64,000 bases of DNA. It comes from Triticum aestivum. Lineage: Eukaryota; Streptophyta; Magnoliopsida; Poales; Poaceae. The stretch spans positions 313,610,900 through 313,674,899 of the forward strand of contig NC_057813.1 of NCBI RefSeq assembly GCF_018294505.1, given 5' to 3'. Every line of letters begins with the position of its first letter. Position 1 is the first letter of the stretch. The translations under genes and the position numbers were made by a program. Of the stretch, positions 10,280 through 21,416 are shown piece after piece. Below the pieces are notes generated by a model. The model made no database searches. It was not told the origin of the DNA and worked only from the letters and a program-made list of their open reading frames with translations.

Positions 10280-11400
10280 GCACTAACTTTCTCTCGTGCA
10301 TGCACACGCCCTCCTCGCCCTCCCCCTCCCTCAGCAGTCTATCCATCGCACACATTCATTTTATTTTCTTTAGGTCGTTCTCCCACGATCTCCACAACTC
10401 CTTTCTGACACACACCGATCGGTAAATCTCTCCAGTGATGTCCGCCTACCACATACACACGCAGTTTCCATCTCCTCCTTTCCGTGTCCATGCTTTGTGT
10501 CCCTCATACGGTCCCACACACGTGTAAACCTCGCCCATCTTTTCATTGATCTCACAATCACACACTCCTCCCCCTATCTAGCTAGTAGGCCTCTAGCACC
10601 ACCTCCTAGCTCCATCTCTCTCTATATCCGTATCTCTGGGACTTATTTACCTCTAACAAATGGATGTACACTGACCGATCTCCCGCTATGCACATAGCTA
10701 GCTAGGTCATTTATAACTCGTTTCCCCAACACGCTGATCGATCTACCTCATTAGTTATGTCTCTCCCTTCCTTCGACACACAACAGTTGATCTACTGATA
10801 TAGTTTGGTCTTCTTACCAAACATATGGTCCCCCTTCATCATCCATGCAAGCCTCCCGACACATCTATCACGCACACGCACACACAGAAACACATTCCCA
10901 CTCTTCTTGATAATTTGCAGTTGTACCCTCAGTTTGTCTAGTAGGTCTCTCCCACCATCTTCGAGAAGCAACTCCACCACTCCTCCGGCACTCTACCTCT
11001 CTCTCTTCCCCCCTCTCTCTATCCCAACCTATTTCCCGTCCTTCATTTATGTATGGATGTCGACCAATCTCCCTCAAGACATAGCTAGGTCTCTCCTTCT
11101 CAACACATATACGAGTCGATCTGACTCTCTAGTTAGGTCTCTGCCTCCCCCTCCCCCCCCCCCACACACACACCGATACATCCAGCGCTCTAGTCATGTC
11201 TCCCTGCCATACACAAACTTGCCATGAGCCCTCTGATGTTTCGGTAGGTCAGTCGCCCTATATCTTTGACGTGCACACACACAGTTTCGCTGGCTCTCTT
11301 CATCGATCACGCACCCACACACTTGATCCTCTCTTCGGCTCTATCGATATCTATGACCCCTCCCTCTCTTCCCGTGGATAGCCCCCTCTATGTATGATAT
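10280..11400. repeat. Degenerate pyrimidine-rich region with strong strand skew
   Basis: For about 1.1 kb the plus strand is dominated by C, T and A, with CTCTCTCCC, ACACACAC and CGATCT-type words recurring irregularly and GCTAGGTC/TAGCTAGGTC spacers. Guanine is scarce. Reading frames here (for example 10805-11227) are rich in Ser, Pro and Leu because of composition and are not considered genes. Confidence 0.6.
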
Positions 11401-11575
11401 ATATAGGCCTCTATTTCACATACGTTGCATGTGTCAAATTTTTGTTTGAGATATCATCGACACATATTCCCACAAATACATTCACGAAATCACCCCCATA
11501 ACAAAAAACACTCACGAACGCACACGCCATCTCTCTAGGTTTGTATCTCTCTCACACACACCCATGTAGGTGGGG

Positions 11576-11790
11576 GACGTGCACGAAGAGAAGAGGTGCA
11601 CACACGACGCACGTACTCCCATCTCTTTCCCAACCACACCCGCGCGACTACACGGTGGATCATTTCTGTACGAAAAGGCAGCCCACATGGTAATTTGACA
11701 CGTGTACTGGTTGTCCACTTGATGGAGGATCGTGTACCATGGGTGAACAAACAAATTGTGACTTGACGCGTTATTTAAAAAAGAAGCAAA
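11576..11790 (+). repeat. Dispersed segment, copy 1
   Basis: It contains GAAGAGAAGAGGTGCAC, then GCAGCCCACATGGTAATTT, GGAGGATCGTG and CGCGTTATTTA in that order. The same ordered words recur at 13014-13230 and, split by a solo LTR, at about 17408-17434 plus 21417-21480. A TATA-bearing stretch follows in copies 2 and 3. Confidence 0.65.
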
Positions 11791-11865
11791 CCATGTGGGG
11801 CCTACCTTAGTGGCAATGAGATGCTCTGTATTACATTTGATGTGTCCCGTAGAACGAGGACATGC

Positions 11866-12004
11866 TTGCTTAGTACGCCCTCTTCCCCGCCCACGGCGGT
11901 GTGGCTCGCAGAGTCGCAGGACGAGGAGAAGCTTTGCTTACTACGCCTATGCCCGCTCCCTCGCCCACACGCGCGGTGGCTCGCAGGACGAGGAGAAAAT
12001 TTTA
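11866..12004 (+). repeat. Two-copy direct duplication of about 65-70 bp
   Basis: GCTTGCTTAGTACGCC...GGCTCGCAGAGTCGCAGGACGAGGAG is followed by GCTTTGCTTACTACGCC...GGCTCGCAGGACGAGGAG. The second copy differs by substitutions and a small deletion. Confidence 0.7.
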
Positions 12005-12007
12005 CTA

Positions 12008-12205
12008 CTCCCTCCATTAGACATATATACAGTCCTCGTCCCTACCTTGGTTAGAGATATTATCATATTGTTTAAAATATATGTCTTTTAGCAGATTTCA
12101 ATATGAACTACTAGTACATACTCCAAATTTTTTTACCCTGATGTATATAGACATATTTTAGTGTAGATTCACTCATTTTGCTCCATATGTAGTCCATATT
12201 GAAAC
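12008..12205 (+). mobile_element. Truncated Stowaway MITE
   Basis: It starts TA-CTCCCTCCATTAGACATA and contains the hallmark sub-terminal text TAGACATATTTTAGTGTAGA and CACTCATTTTGCTCC of Triticeae Mariner MITEs. The right inverted terminal is missing and the match fades after about 12205. Confidence 0.75.
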
Positions 12206-13013
12206 AGATGTAGTAGTACGCACTCTCCCTCGCCCCTCGATCCTCAACCCTCGACCCTTGCCCACGTGGTGGACGTGCAACAATTCATTCAGTCTCAGAT
12301 ATCCAGAACCATATTCTGTAGTACCATTATTGCTCGACTTCCCAAAGAGGCAAAGAGCCAAGCGCAAGGTTAATATTTTTGAGATGCCAAGCGCAAGGTT
12401 TATAGGAGAACAAGTAGTACTAGTACTAGTAGTACGTACCAGTGGTATGTACTGTATGAGGAAGAAGGAAACAAGAATGTATGTTTTGCGTGATAGTCTC
12501 TTCTTACAGGACGTACTAGACCTAGTGGACCTCATTGTTGCAATGGGAGTACTATCATAGATGGCACGATTCAGAGTGGTGAGCAGCGGGAATAATTCAG
12601 AGCTGCTTAGTCTTAAACCCAATGAAGAAGTCCCATCGAAAGGAATAGCCATCCCCTACACGTGATTCTATGTAAAATGAGTAAATGAGACAAAAAGAGA
12701 AAGAGATAAAGTAAAAAATCACCATCCTTAGAGCCAGCCCTATTCTATCAGTGAATGATATTTCTACGTCGTGATTGACATGGCTATATTATTAACCATA
12801 CTAGGGGGGGGGGTAGAAGCGGATTTATATTTATTTGCGGAGGTAGCAGCGGATGGATATTCAACAAGGAGTGAAATGATAGCTGCTTCCTTGGTCAAAC
12901 ATAGAGAAAGGTGGGCCTCGTGATTTGATGACTTATTAGTCATTATTACTGCCTATACTCTTTGCACATATAATAACACATGGTAGAGTAGCGGGCTATA
13001 CTTTTAATAGCCA
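12206..13013. other. Intergenic, no gene seen
   Basis: It contains a self-complementary AGTACTAGTACTAGTAGTAC stretch near 12416 and a direct repeat of GCCAAGCGCAAGGTTxATA (about 12355 and 12388). A 159-codon minus-strand frame (12652-12173) runs into the MITE remnant and shows no domain, so it is not called. Confidence 0.5.
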
Positions 13014-13640
13014 TGCTCGAAGAGAAGAGGTGCACGCACCCACGCATATAGTACTAGTAGCACTCTTTGCGTCTTTTGCTTCTTCCCCAACCACACACAT
13101 GACATGGTGGAGCTCATTTCTGTATGATGATGCAGCCCACGTGATAATTTGACGTGTCTAGTAGTAGTTACTCACTTAGTGGAGGGTCGAGAACTACACA
13201 TGAATGGTGCCGCGTCATTTATAAATAAAGTTTTTTTTCTTCAGTCACACGTATGCAATATAAATAGGTTCATATGGAGAGAAAAAGAAACCGCTCCACT
13301 ATATACATAGCTAGGACAAGCCTACACGGTTGCTTGCTGGGGTTGCTCTCTTCACACTCTCTCGCACAAAATGACAGTGGCCACATCTCTAACATTTGGG
13401 TGGATCATGTCTACCGGGGGAAGGGGTGGATGCTTTGTGTAGATGCGGTTGCCATCGCCAACGGCGAAAACTCATTGTCGGTGCGCCCCGATCAAGGGTC
13501 CCCGCTGTTCTCTCTCACAAAGCCGGTGCGGTTTCCTTCGTCCCTTGCTCAGTGCCGCGACATGGGCAGTTGCCGCCTCCCCCCCCCCCTTTAAGCTACC
13601 TACATCCTGACATCCATCAGGTTCAACTTCCTCTATAGCC
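13014..13640 (+). repeat. Dispersed segment, copy 2, with TATA-containing tail
   Basis: It repeats the word order of copy 1, then continues with TATAAATA (13259-13266), ATGGAGAGAAAAAGAAACCG, CTATATAC and CTCTTCACACTCTC. These are shared with copy 3 at 21634-21730. The organisation resembles a promoter and 5' leader. The 106-codon frame at 13274-13594 has no recognisable domain, and its poor similarity to the copy 3 frame argues against a protein. Confidence 0.6.
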
Positions 13641-13974
13641 GGCTTGCACCACTGCCCCAGCTGCCCACATCACTCCATGTGGATATTTCTCTACTTCTTT
13701 GCCCCGCACACGCCTCTACTAGCTTCTACTGTATTTGTGATGATTTTATGTCTCATCAACTAGTCCCACTAGTCTTATTCTAATCACGCTTCTTCAATTT
13801 CTTTGCCACAGGGATGCTCAGCTCGATTTTAGTGAAACCGCACAAAATGATCCGATGGTCAAAGGGTTGCAAACCTCACTTCTTTAGAAGGTTAAACATC
13901 CCCAGCAAATTAAAGCCTGGTTAAGGTTTAGGGTTCAAGGCCTAGGGACTGCGTGGATCGCTTTTTCTTTTGTT
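13641..13974. other. Intergenic, no gene seen
   Basis: Short stretch between dispersed copy 2 and a MITE. No feature is supported. Confidence 0.5.
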
Positions 13975-14071
13975 GTCTCTATTCCAATATAAGTGTCAAC
14001 TTTAGTAGTACTAGTACAACTTTGTACTAAAGTTTGCATAAAGTTGAGACACTTATTTGGAACGAAGGGAG
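13975..14071 (+). mobile_element. Short Stowaway-like MITE (about 97 bp)
   Basis: The segment is nearly a perfect inverted repeat: TTCCAATATAAGTGTCAACTT on the left and AAGTTGAGACACTTATTTGGAA on the right, around TTTAGTAGTACTAGTACAAC. The right end AAGGGAGTA is intact, while the left CTCCCTCC terminus is degraded. Confidence 0.75.
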
Positions 14072-14937
14072 TACATATTGGCTATGATCTGTCAATCATT
14101 TAGATGCAATAGCATGCATGTTAGTCTCCTTTGTATTTGATGGAATGTTGCAACGAGGCAACCTTAGACGTAAGATACATGAATCAGAAGCTGAAAGCTT
14201 CATAGCATTGTACAAATTTATCTCGCTGAGAAATTACTGTACATACTACTATGTACTAAAGAGTTAGGTGTCGCACGGTGTCCAGAAAATATGGTGATAG
14301 TGTGAGGTGGGCCATGTAATCACCGAGCTTGCGTGCTTTCACTGCTTTCACACTCCTCCGCTGTAAGAATGGAGAAAATTGTAAAGAGTGGAGACGGTCT
14401 ACCTCCTTTCGCCGAAACGTGGGACATCCAGCATCCGGTGCATGTGTCATGGACCAAAGTAATGTGTAAAGTGCAACTGAGACTCAACACGATCGTACCA
14501 CCTCAGTAATAATGACCAATGAGTCGTTAAATCACATAGACTCGGCAGTAAGTTGGATGGATGAAGCAACCATCACTCTTGAATCTGCTTCTCCCTTTAA
14601 CACAGGCGCCTCCCAGAGGTTGCGTCCGCTCTGCCTGGGCATGAATGCGGCACCGATTCTTTGGAGCGGCGATGATCGTTTCGGGCGGGAAGCGCGCATG
14701 GGCGATTGAGGGGCTTTGGGTGGGCTAGGATGGTCAGGAGCGGGCGTGGCAGCTGTCCCTACCGGACGCCCAGAAACGAGAGGATGCACTGACTCTCGCG
14801 GCTAAATCGTAGTACTACACAACATCTCTCTGTAGGAGTAGGTTGATGTGTCGCTCTCTCTAACACACACACACGCACACACACACACACAGGTTCATAG
14901 AATAGGAATATCGTGAGTGGGAAGCCACAGGAAGTGA
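14072..14937. other. Upstream region of the GRF-like fragment
   Basis: 14072-14500 has nothing recognisable. From 14500 the DNA becomes GC-richer (CGCCTCCCAGAGGTTGCG, GTTTCGGGCGGGAAGCGCG), and a (CA)n run sits at about 14862-14891. The region precedes a TATA box and the zinc-finger exon, so it may be a relic promoter region. Confidence 0.4.
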
Positions 14938-14944
14938 TATAAAT
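14938..14944 (+). promoter_or_regulatory. Candidate TATA box for the GRF-like fragment
   Basis: TATAAAT lies 80 bp upstream of the in-frame ATG at 15024. GAAGAGAAGAGGTACAC just downstream is shared with the dispersed segments at 11.6 and 13.0 kb, linking those segments to this locus. Confidence 0.4.
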
Positions 14945-15023
14945 GGAGTACGTACAAGAAGAGAAGAGGTACACGCATGTCCGTCGGAGCCTCGCACCAC
15001 AACACGAAGATGGCAATGCCTCC

Positions 15024-15332
15024 ATGTCGTGTGCAGGTACTGAATCCGCCTCTAGCCACTCAGATCTATCCCATCGGTGGATCGCCGGCAAAGACACGAC
15101 CGATCACCATCTGGGCTCAGCCCTGGCCCAGCGGCTAGTCGGTTCACCATTGCCACTCATAAAGTGCGATGGCTGCCCGCGACAGGTCCTGCACCGCATT
15201 TCAACCATGCCACAACATCCCAGATGGGTGTTCATCAAGTGCAAAAATGATAAGGTGCATAGTACTTCTTTTGATTGGTTCAAGTTTGCTAGATGCCTGA
15301 TGATGTGTTACAGAATGCCTGCTATGTGCTAA
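15024..15332 (+). pseudogene. GRF-type zinc-finger gene fragment (first exon)
   Basis: An open frame from ATG 15024 gives 102 residues. The first 40 or so are Ser/His-rich and hydrophilic. Then comes a run with CDGC, 28 residues after which a single Cys follows (FIKCKND), and FDWF shortly after. This is the spacing and style of plant GRF-type zinc fingers (Cys-x2-Cys, then a WVF.KC block, then an aromatic F.W motif). GRF fingers bind single-stranded nucleic acid in other proteins; the role here is unknown. The frame ends 25 residues after the last Cys. An acceptor-like TTTTGCAG ends at 15376 and is followed, in another phase, by VEYLL, which resembles the helix expected after the finger, so an intron may lie between. 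The fourth metal ligand is unclear. It is probably a decayed or partial gene. It is the only cellular-gene signal in the window. Confidence 0.55.
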
Positions 15333-15420
15333 ATTTATTATTCTTGGTAACGTAAGGATATTTCTCTCTTTTGCAGATGTGGAATATTTGTTAGCTAGCT
15401 ACCACTATCTTTATTCGCTC

Positions 15421-16668
15421 TATGCAGATATATTTCCCCCTATCAGATTATGTCAATTAGCTAACGAAAAAAATCACAATTTTATGAGGATGACTCTTTC
15501 TATATGATAGTAACTCGAGTATAGCACTGGTATTTTTTTCCCAAATAGTTATGGTTACCATTTTGTTTTATATGGGATCCATATAATATTTTCAGCAGCA
15601 TTAATACTGAATTGGAGGGAAGAACAACTTGGCACACTAAGGGTTTTTATTTTTGTCATTTGAGAGCTTCAAGTCACGGTTCTGTCATTCAAGCTTTGAG
15701 GTTTCTGATTGATTTCAGGAAGAACATTTAGGGAGTGCTAAATTCTACCTATGCATGTACAAAATTTCAACAAATGCAATAATACACATTTTATGTCATG
15801 TCATACAATAAATCGATAAATGTTGTATCTAAATGTGGTCTAGATTGTAACAACTTATGTGAACGTCGAAATGGTTGAGATGATGTTATGAAACTAAAAC
15901 CTTTCAGGTTAACTTTAGGCAATGAAAGGAAATATCAATTGCTAATTTATTAGTGTATTCATGTTCCACACAACCCAAGTCTCATCTAAACATATTGCCA
16001 CAAATTCCCACAGCAATGCGCGGGGAATTGTCTAGTTTGGTAGATGCTCGTGCACTCCTTGCTAGAAATAGAGGCTAGAGATGAGACTAGATATGATATT
16101 AGATGTGAAGCAAGGTCTAGATCTTTAGAATCAAAGAAGAAATAAGTGTGCAAGCTCGAGAAGCCACAAATCAACAATGAAGACATAGATAAGATATTAA
16201 TACAATTAGTGGGAGTAGTTATGGAAATTGGATATCTTTGGAAATGTATAATTGTGGTTCTTGTTTCCTTTGGTCTTGCTCTCCTAGCAAAGAATTGGTG
16301 AATGTACTTCCCTGTATCAAAATGTCGTTGATGAAATAAAGAAATGTGCTGGAAAATAAATGTGTTCACATCCAAGGTGCATTAAATTGATGCATGCAAG
16401 GATTAAAAGAAACCAACCAGTGAATGTAACCATTCCTACTCAATTAGTGGTCGTCCATGAATATATTGTAATTAATGCAAATTAAAGTTTGAGTAATTTT
16501 GTAAACTATGAGATGGAGTACTACATTTCTCCATTCGTCATTTGCCTTGGTTGATGAGATTTCAAATTTATGCCCTATTAACCGGAAAGTAGTGAGTAGT
16601 TTAAAATTTTGGTCAAACTTTGAAACAAATATATATAACGTGGCGTAAAAACTTGGACTGAGGTAGTA
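15421..16668. other. AT-rich intergenic, no gene seen
   Basis: It could hold introns or a 3' part of the fragment at 15.0 kb, but no further exon was recognised. A 129-codon minus-strand frame (16375-15986) has no domain. Confidence 0.45.
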
Positions 16669-17087
16669 CTCCCTCCGCTTGGTGTTAAGCCAACTTACAA
16701 AAATCAGATATTCCCAAAATGTTTAGGCATCGTCCATTAACTTTGCATCTCAATCTCCTCCTAGCCTCGTTGCTAGCGACCGTTACTTACTCTGCCTTGT
16801 TATCTCCCCCGGACACCCAATGCCTGGAGCGCAACTACGCGTTGATTAGTCAAGGAATCGAAGTCAGCTTGCATGCGAGTTAGTACGTGGTCCTGCATGG
16901 TAGCTAAAACGGCATCTCTTAATTGTTGTGATTAATTGTTGCGTTTAGAGAGAGAGAGACAGAGAGAGAGAGAGATCATGGCTTTGATTGGAGAAGGACC
17001 AGTCAAGTTTCTCCTTCTCCTCCAATCTTCTTGCACCTTGGTCCCGCTGCACCTTCTAATGTGACTTATACACCTAGAAGGAGGGAG
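16669..17087 (+). mobile_element. 419-bp Stowaway/Mariner MITE
   Basis: CTCCCTCCGCTTGG at the left and CCTAGAAGGAGGGAG at the right form imperfect inverted ends, flanked on each side by TA. The interior has CCTCCTAGCCTCGTTGCTAG, a hallmark of an abundant Triticeae Mariner-type MITE. A (GA)n run lies at about 16947-16975. Confidence 0.8.
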
Positions 17088-17439
17088 TAGTACGAGATAC
17101 AGTAGCACACTGACTTAGGCCGAATACAAGTGCCCAAAATTATTGGAAGAGAGCAAAGTGTACATACAAAATAATTAAAATTGAATTTCTTGTTTTTTTT
17201 AAACGGAGGAAAAAGATTTCCCTCATCCATAAATAAGAGGAGAATAGAGTTTGACAGTTTGCAAGAGACTCTACAAATAAACGGCATGGCAATTACTCTC
17301 AATACGCCCTAGTTTCTTAGCACCCGTTGTAACCCTTAGTAAATACGGTGGGACACTGATTTAGGTTGAATACAAGTGCCCAAAATATTTAAAATTGGAG
17401 GATGGTGCAGCCCACCTTTCCGATATTTTGACAATGTGT
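17088..17439 (+). repeat. Direct repeat pair and left half of dispersed copy 3
   Basis: ACACTGACTTAGGCCGAATA (about 17107) and ACACTGATTTAGGTTGAATA (about 17352) begin similar stretches of about 40 bp that flank roughly 200 bp of AT-rich DNA. GCAGCCCACCTTTCC...TTTTGACAATG (17408-17437) is the left half of the dispersed segment, interrupted by the solo LTR. TGTGT at 17435-17439 is the left TSD. Confidence 0.6.
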
Positions 17440-18488
17440 TGTAACATCCCAAAATTCTAAATTTTGGAATGTCATAATAAATAAATAGATTTGATTGATT
17501 GATTGTTTGTTGTGTGATTGATTGAGTGAAATTGAGTGGAATTTGAAACTTTTTTGAAAGTTGAATGAGAGGGAATGAAATGACTTTCCTCGACTTTCAC
17601 TTTGCCTTTTGATATCCATGAATTCAAATTCAATTCAAATACAAAACCGTAGAGAGAAGATGATATGACTTCTTCCATTTAAATAAATGAAAAGGGTTTT
17701 GAAAAGATTTGAATTCCGTTTGGAAATATTTCAAATTCAGAAACTTTATGCAACTCAATGATTTTCATGAGGGAAGATAAAATGACTTCTTCAGATTATA
17801 TGAAATATGAGTTGGAAGTTAAAAAGAATCAAATTGAAAGTCATTTGGAATTATTTTGAAACCCCCTTTCAATTTGGAGTTATTTGGGTTTTTATTCAAA
17901 TTATTTTCCCCAAAAATATAATATATTGAAATTAAGGGTAAAATGACTCCCTTCCATGGAAAATTAGGAGAAAATAAATTTGAAATCATTTTGGTATTTA
18001 AAAAAATGATTTTTGTTGGGTTTTAATGCAACAGCAGCATTGTTTGACTTTTGTCAATTTTTGTGTATTTTATTTCGCCATGAAAATATGTTCATGTTTT
18101 AGGAAATCGTTTTCTGAATTTTTTGATATATAATATGCCTGTATAAATTTTGTTTATGTTTTTTTCCTCGCTGTTTTTTCAAAAAAAAACGAAGCCTGCC
18201 AGGCCAGCCGGCCAGCAGGCCCAGGCTCGCACGGGAGCTACCCTAGCGAGCGCTCCCAACTCCCAGGAGCCGCCGCCACCTCCCTCGCTCGCCCAAAATC
18301 TCTCTCTCTCGCGCGCGCGCGCGTTGACTTCTCTACATCTCTGGCACCTAGACCCCACCCTTTTCTTTCTTCTTCTCCACGTACGCGTACACAACAAACT
18401 CCTACGTGTATCGCTCCTGACGCCGATGCCGCGCCCGATCTTCACGGAACCCTACCCTGAGTCCACCCCTTCCCCCAGCCTCATGTCC

Positions 18489-18496
18489 TATAAATA
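18489..18496 (+). promoter_or_regulatory. TATA box of the solo LTR
   Basis: TATAAATA is followed by a CT-rich initiator-like stretch about 25-40 bp downstream. It lies at the transition from GC-rich LTR sequence, as expected for an LTR promoter on the plus strand. Confidence 0.5.
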
Positions 18497-20043
18497 CCCG
18501 AGGTCGTCCTCTCCCATTTCCCTTTGAAAACCCACGCCCAAGACCACCTCTAGACGACGCCCGCTTTGTTTCAATCTAGGCCGGCCAAGCAGAGTTCATC
18601 GCTCGACTCCGACCGCCGGCGAGCTTTCCGGGACCCCTCCTTCCATACTCTACTTCCCCTCGGGATTGTGCATCTATTTGACATAACCACGCCGCCCAGG
18701 GAACACCGGAACCTCGTCCTCAACCTCGTCCGCCGTCGCCGGAGCTCCCGGTTCACAGGAGCTTCTCGAGTCGCCCGCTCGCCCTGGACATCCCCAACCT
18801 CCACCTTCAACAAAAATCGAACCCCCTCGCCTTGCTGCACTGTCTAGACATCACCTCCGCCCCTGAAGATCAACGGAACCCCGCCTCCGGCCGCGCCCCT
18901 CTTCCGTGCTTACGCACTGGTTGTGTGTAAGTCATGTACATGTTAGCTCCTTTGTTCTTTTTAATTATTCAAAGCGTTAAGTGCTAGATCGGTTTTAGTA
19001 GATCGGTTCTTTAGATCGGTTGGGTTGGTTTAGTACACGCTTTATTATGGTTTAGATCGAACCGGTTTGCTGGTTTTCTATTTTAAACGTACGTGCACAT
19101 TTCTGTAGAGTTCCGGCCGAGCGACGGTTAGTTACACATCGCTCAGCTCCTAGCCCAATAGACTTTCCCGTTTTTTTTCCGTTTCTGAAAAAAAAAACAG
19201 GAAAGTTTCAATCTTAGATATTCTATATCTTTTATTTTATAGATCCAAGTTGAATGATTCTTTTTGCATTATGTCACAAATTTGTTGAAGTTTCTATTTA
19301 TACAATTGGATTTCAAGTTCGACTAATTTAAATTTGAATTTGATGGAATATGTTCAAATTAGTATTTTCGCCATAACTTGAGTTTAAAAATAGGTTTTTA
19401 ATTAATTCTTTTTGCTCCTGCTCACTAGGATCTTTGTTTATCCAGTAGTATTTTGTATTTTACTTTTAGGTTAATTTAAATTAAGTTTTTAGCAAAACAG
19501 TATAGTTTTAGTTATAGTTCTATTTTAGCCTTTTCTTTATTGTTTTTCTTAGTTTTAAATTATTATTATTTTGTCACTCTTGAGAAATTTATCTTAGTTT
19601 CTGTTAGTCAACATAAGAAAATTTTGTTTTTATTTTAAAATTTTATTTATTTAGTTTTGTATGAAAACTTGTAGAGGTCGTAGTTAGTATTTCATAAAAG
19701 CTTTTTATTTGTTTCTTTTTGCAAATAATTTTTTTATGAAAAATACTTTATGTTAACTTAGTTGTTTTACCTTTTTATTTTCTGTTAATTTATTAGTTTA
19801 GTGTTTTAATTGTTGTTAAGTTTTTACTTAGGGCAAAACTATATTAGATTTTTGTAGCAAAGTCATAGATCTTCGTTAGTAGTTTTTCTTTCTATTTTTA
19901 TTTGAAGCTTCCTTGGAATTCATTTGAGTTTTGTTATTGAGTTTTCTTTGTTGTTTTAATTGTTATTTTGAGTGCTAGAAGTTGCTTGCTAGAATGAGCG
20001 CTTATGTGAATGCTATGTTTGACTTGTATAGATTTTCTTCGGA

Positions 20044-20111
20044 GAGTGACGAATAGTTCTATCAAGTTTTGTGAGAGCGTTATTATCTTCATCAAGTAAT
20101 ACCAGGCAAGT
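20044..20111 (+). other. Exon-like block with GC donor in the solo LTR
   Basis: An acidic, now-broken coding-like block follows a TTTTCTTCGGAG acceptor-like string and ends CCAG|GCAAGT at 20105/20106. F's LTRs have the same CCAG|GCAAG donor after an acidic block. Stop codons now interrupt the block here. Confidence 0.35.
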
Positions 20112-21416
20112 TCACTTTGACCATATTTTCATACCTATGTTTTTTATTTGCATCTAGTGCCATCTTCGCAACAATCCCTCCAGTAGTGATATTGAATCCT
20201 TGTAGTTGAGTAGTATGCATGAGGTAGGAACCCATCACCCTGTTACCAAGCCCGAGACGTTTGGTATTTTAATGCTACGCTATAGTAGACGGGGTTGGTA
20301 TGAGAGATTCGGGAGTGGTGTGAGAATGGAGGACTCTACGCCAATGACAACAACTTCATGATGGCATCGACAAGGACCGCATCTTCATGACCTCAAGATT
20401 TTGAGACTCAAGACAAGAATTCAATACACACTACTGGGTGAAGGACGGTTGACGGACACCCTGGAGAAAGGAGTGGATGGCCGGGATGCATGGAGAAGTG
20501 CCATGACATCTTGCGGAAAGCTTCACCCAGACTCAAAGAGACAGAAGAATACTTCATGCACGGAAGCTTACCTGTGCAACCGCAAGTCACCATGGGCTCT
20601 GGCTTGGTTGACCTTAGTTGTGACTCTGGCTGGGACGGAGCTAGCAGATGTAGAACTACGGTAGGATCGGATGAGCACCGGATAGTGGTCAGAGGAACTC
20701 TCCGGAAGACCATGTTTCGGTCGTCTTGTTCTCAAACACCCTGAAGTGCGAGAACGTAAAGAGAGGGATCGAATCTTGCAGGTAAAGTGTACAAACCTCT
20801 GCAGAGGGTTAAAACCTAATCGATTAGCCGTGTCCCCGGTTACGGACAATTTGAGCCTCTAGACTTGGATCTATCTCGGAACTCTCAACACCGGATTGAT
20901 AACTTAATTGTGGGCAACTTATGATGATTTGGGCTATGAGACATCGGTTGGCGGAACCATGTCATGATAGAAAACTCCATAGTACAGACTCCAGTTATTC
21001 CTTTGATGTAGGGAAAATAAAACCAGCTTTTACGCAAAACAAAACTTAGACAGAGAGTCACAAAGCCATATTGCATATAGAGTAGTTTTACATTTGCTTT
21101 CTCTAATTGTGATCTTGCCGATACATTCAATGTACTGACCTACACGGCTACAATGTATCATGTTGCAGGATTTTATACGACGAGTGAGTTTGTTGATTGG
21201 GTTACGGTCTACACTCAACCCGTCGATGCCGTTGATGGGACTCCACACCCGATTGTTTGTTTCCGCTGAGACTTATGAGGTATATATCAGTTTTACGTTA
21301 TTTATACATGTGATTGCACTTTGATATATACATTTATGTATTGTGTGTGCCAGCATAATGATCCAGGGATGGCACAGATACACAGAGACTTGACCGTATG
21401 AGGTCGGGTGGCTACA

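Larger units (their letters stand above)
17440..21416 (+). repeat. 3977-bp solo LTR of a gypsy/LARD-like element
   Basis: It starts TGTAACATCCC and ends GGTGGCTACA. It is flanked by perfect TGTGT copies (17435-17439 and 21417-21421). There is no second terminal repeat or internal coding region, so it is a solo LTR left by recombination between two LTRs. The layout resembles F's LTR: an AT-rich first part, a GC-rich promoter and leader zone (18.2-18.9 kb), then a long AT/T-rich stretch. It has no strong gene. ORFs at 18150-18847 follow from GC-rich composition. Confidence 0.85.

Noticed and set aside
12173..12652. 159-codon minus-strand frame
   Set aside because: It overlaps a Stowaway remnant and has no recognisable protein features.
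12720..13013. Possible MITE with GAGCCAGCCC and GGGCTATAC ends
   Set aside because: The two ends do not form convincing inverted repeats and no TSD was found.
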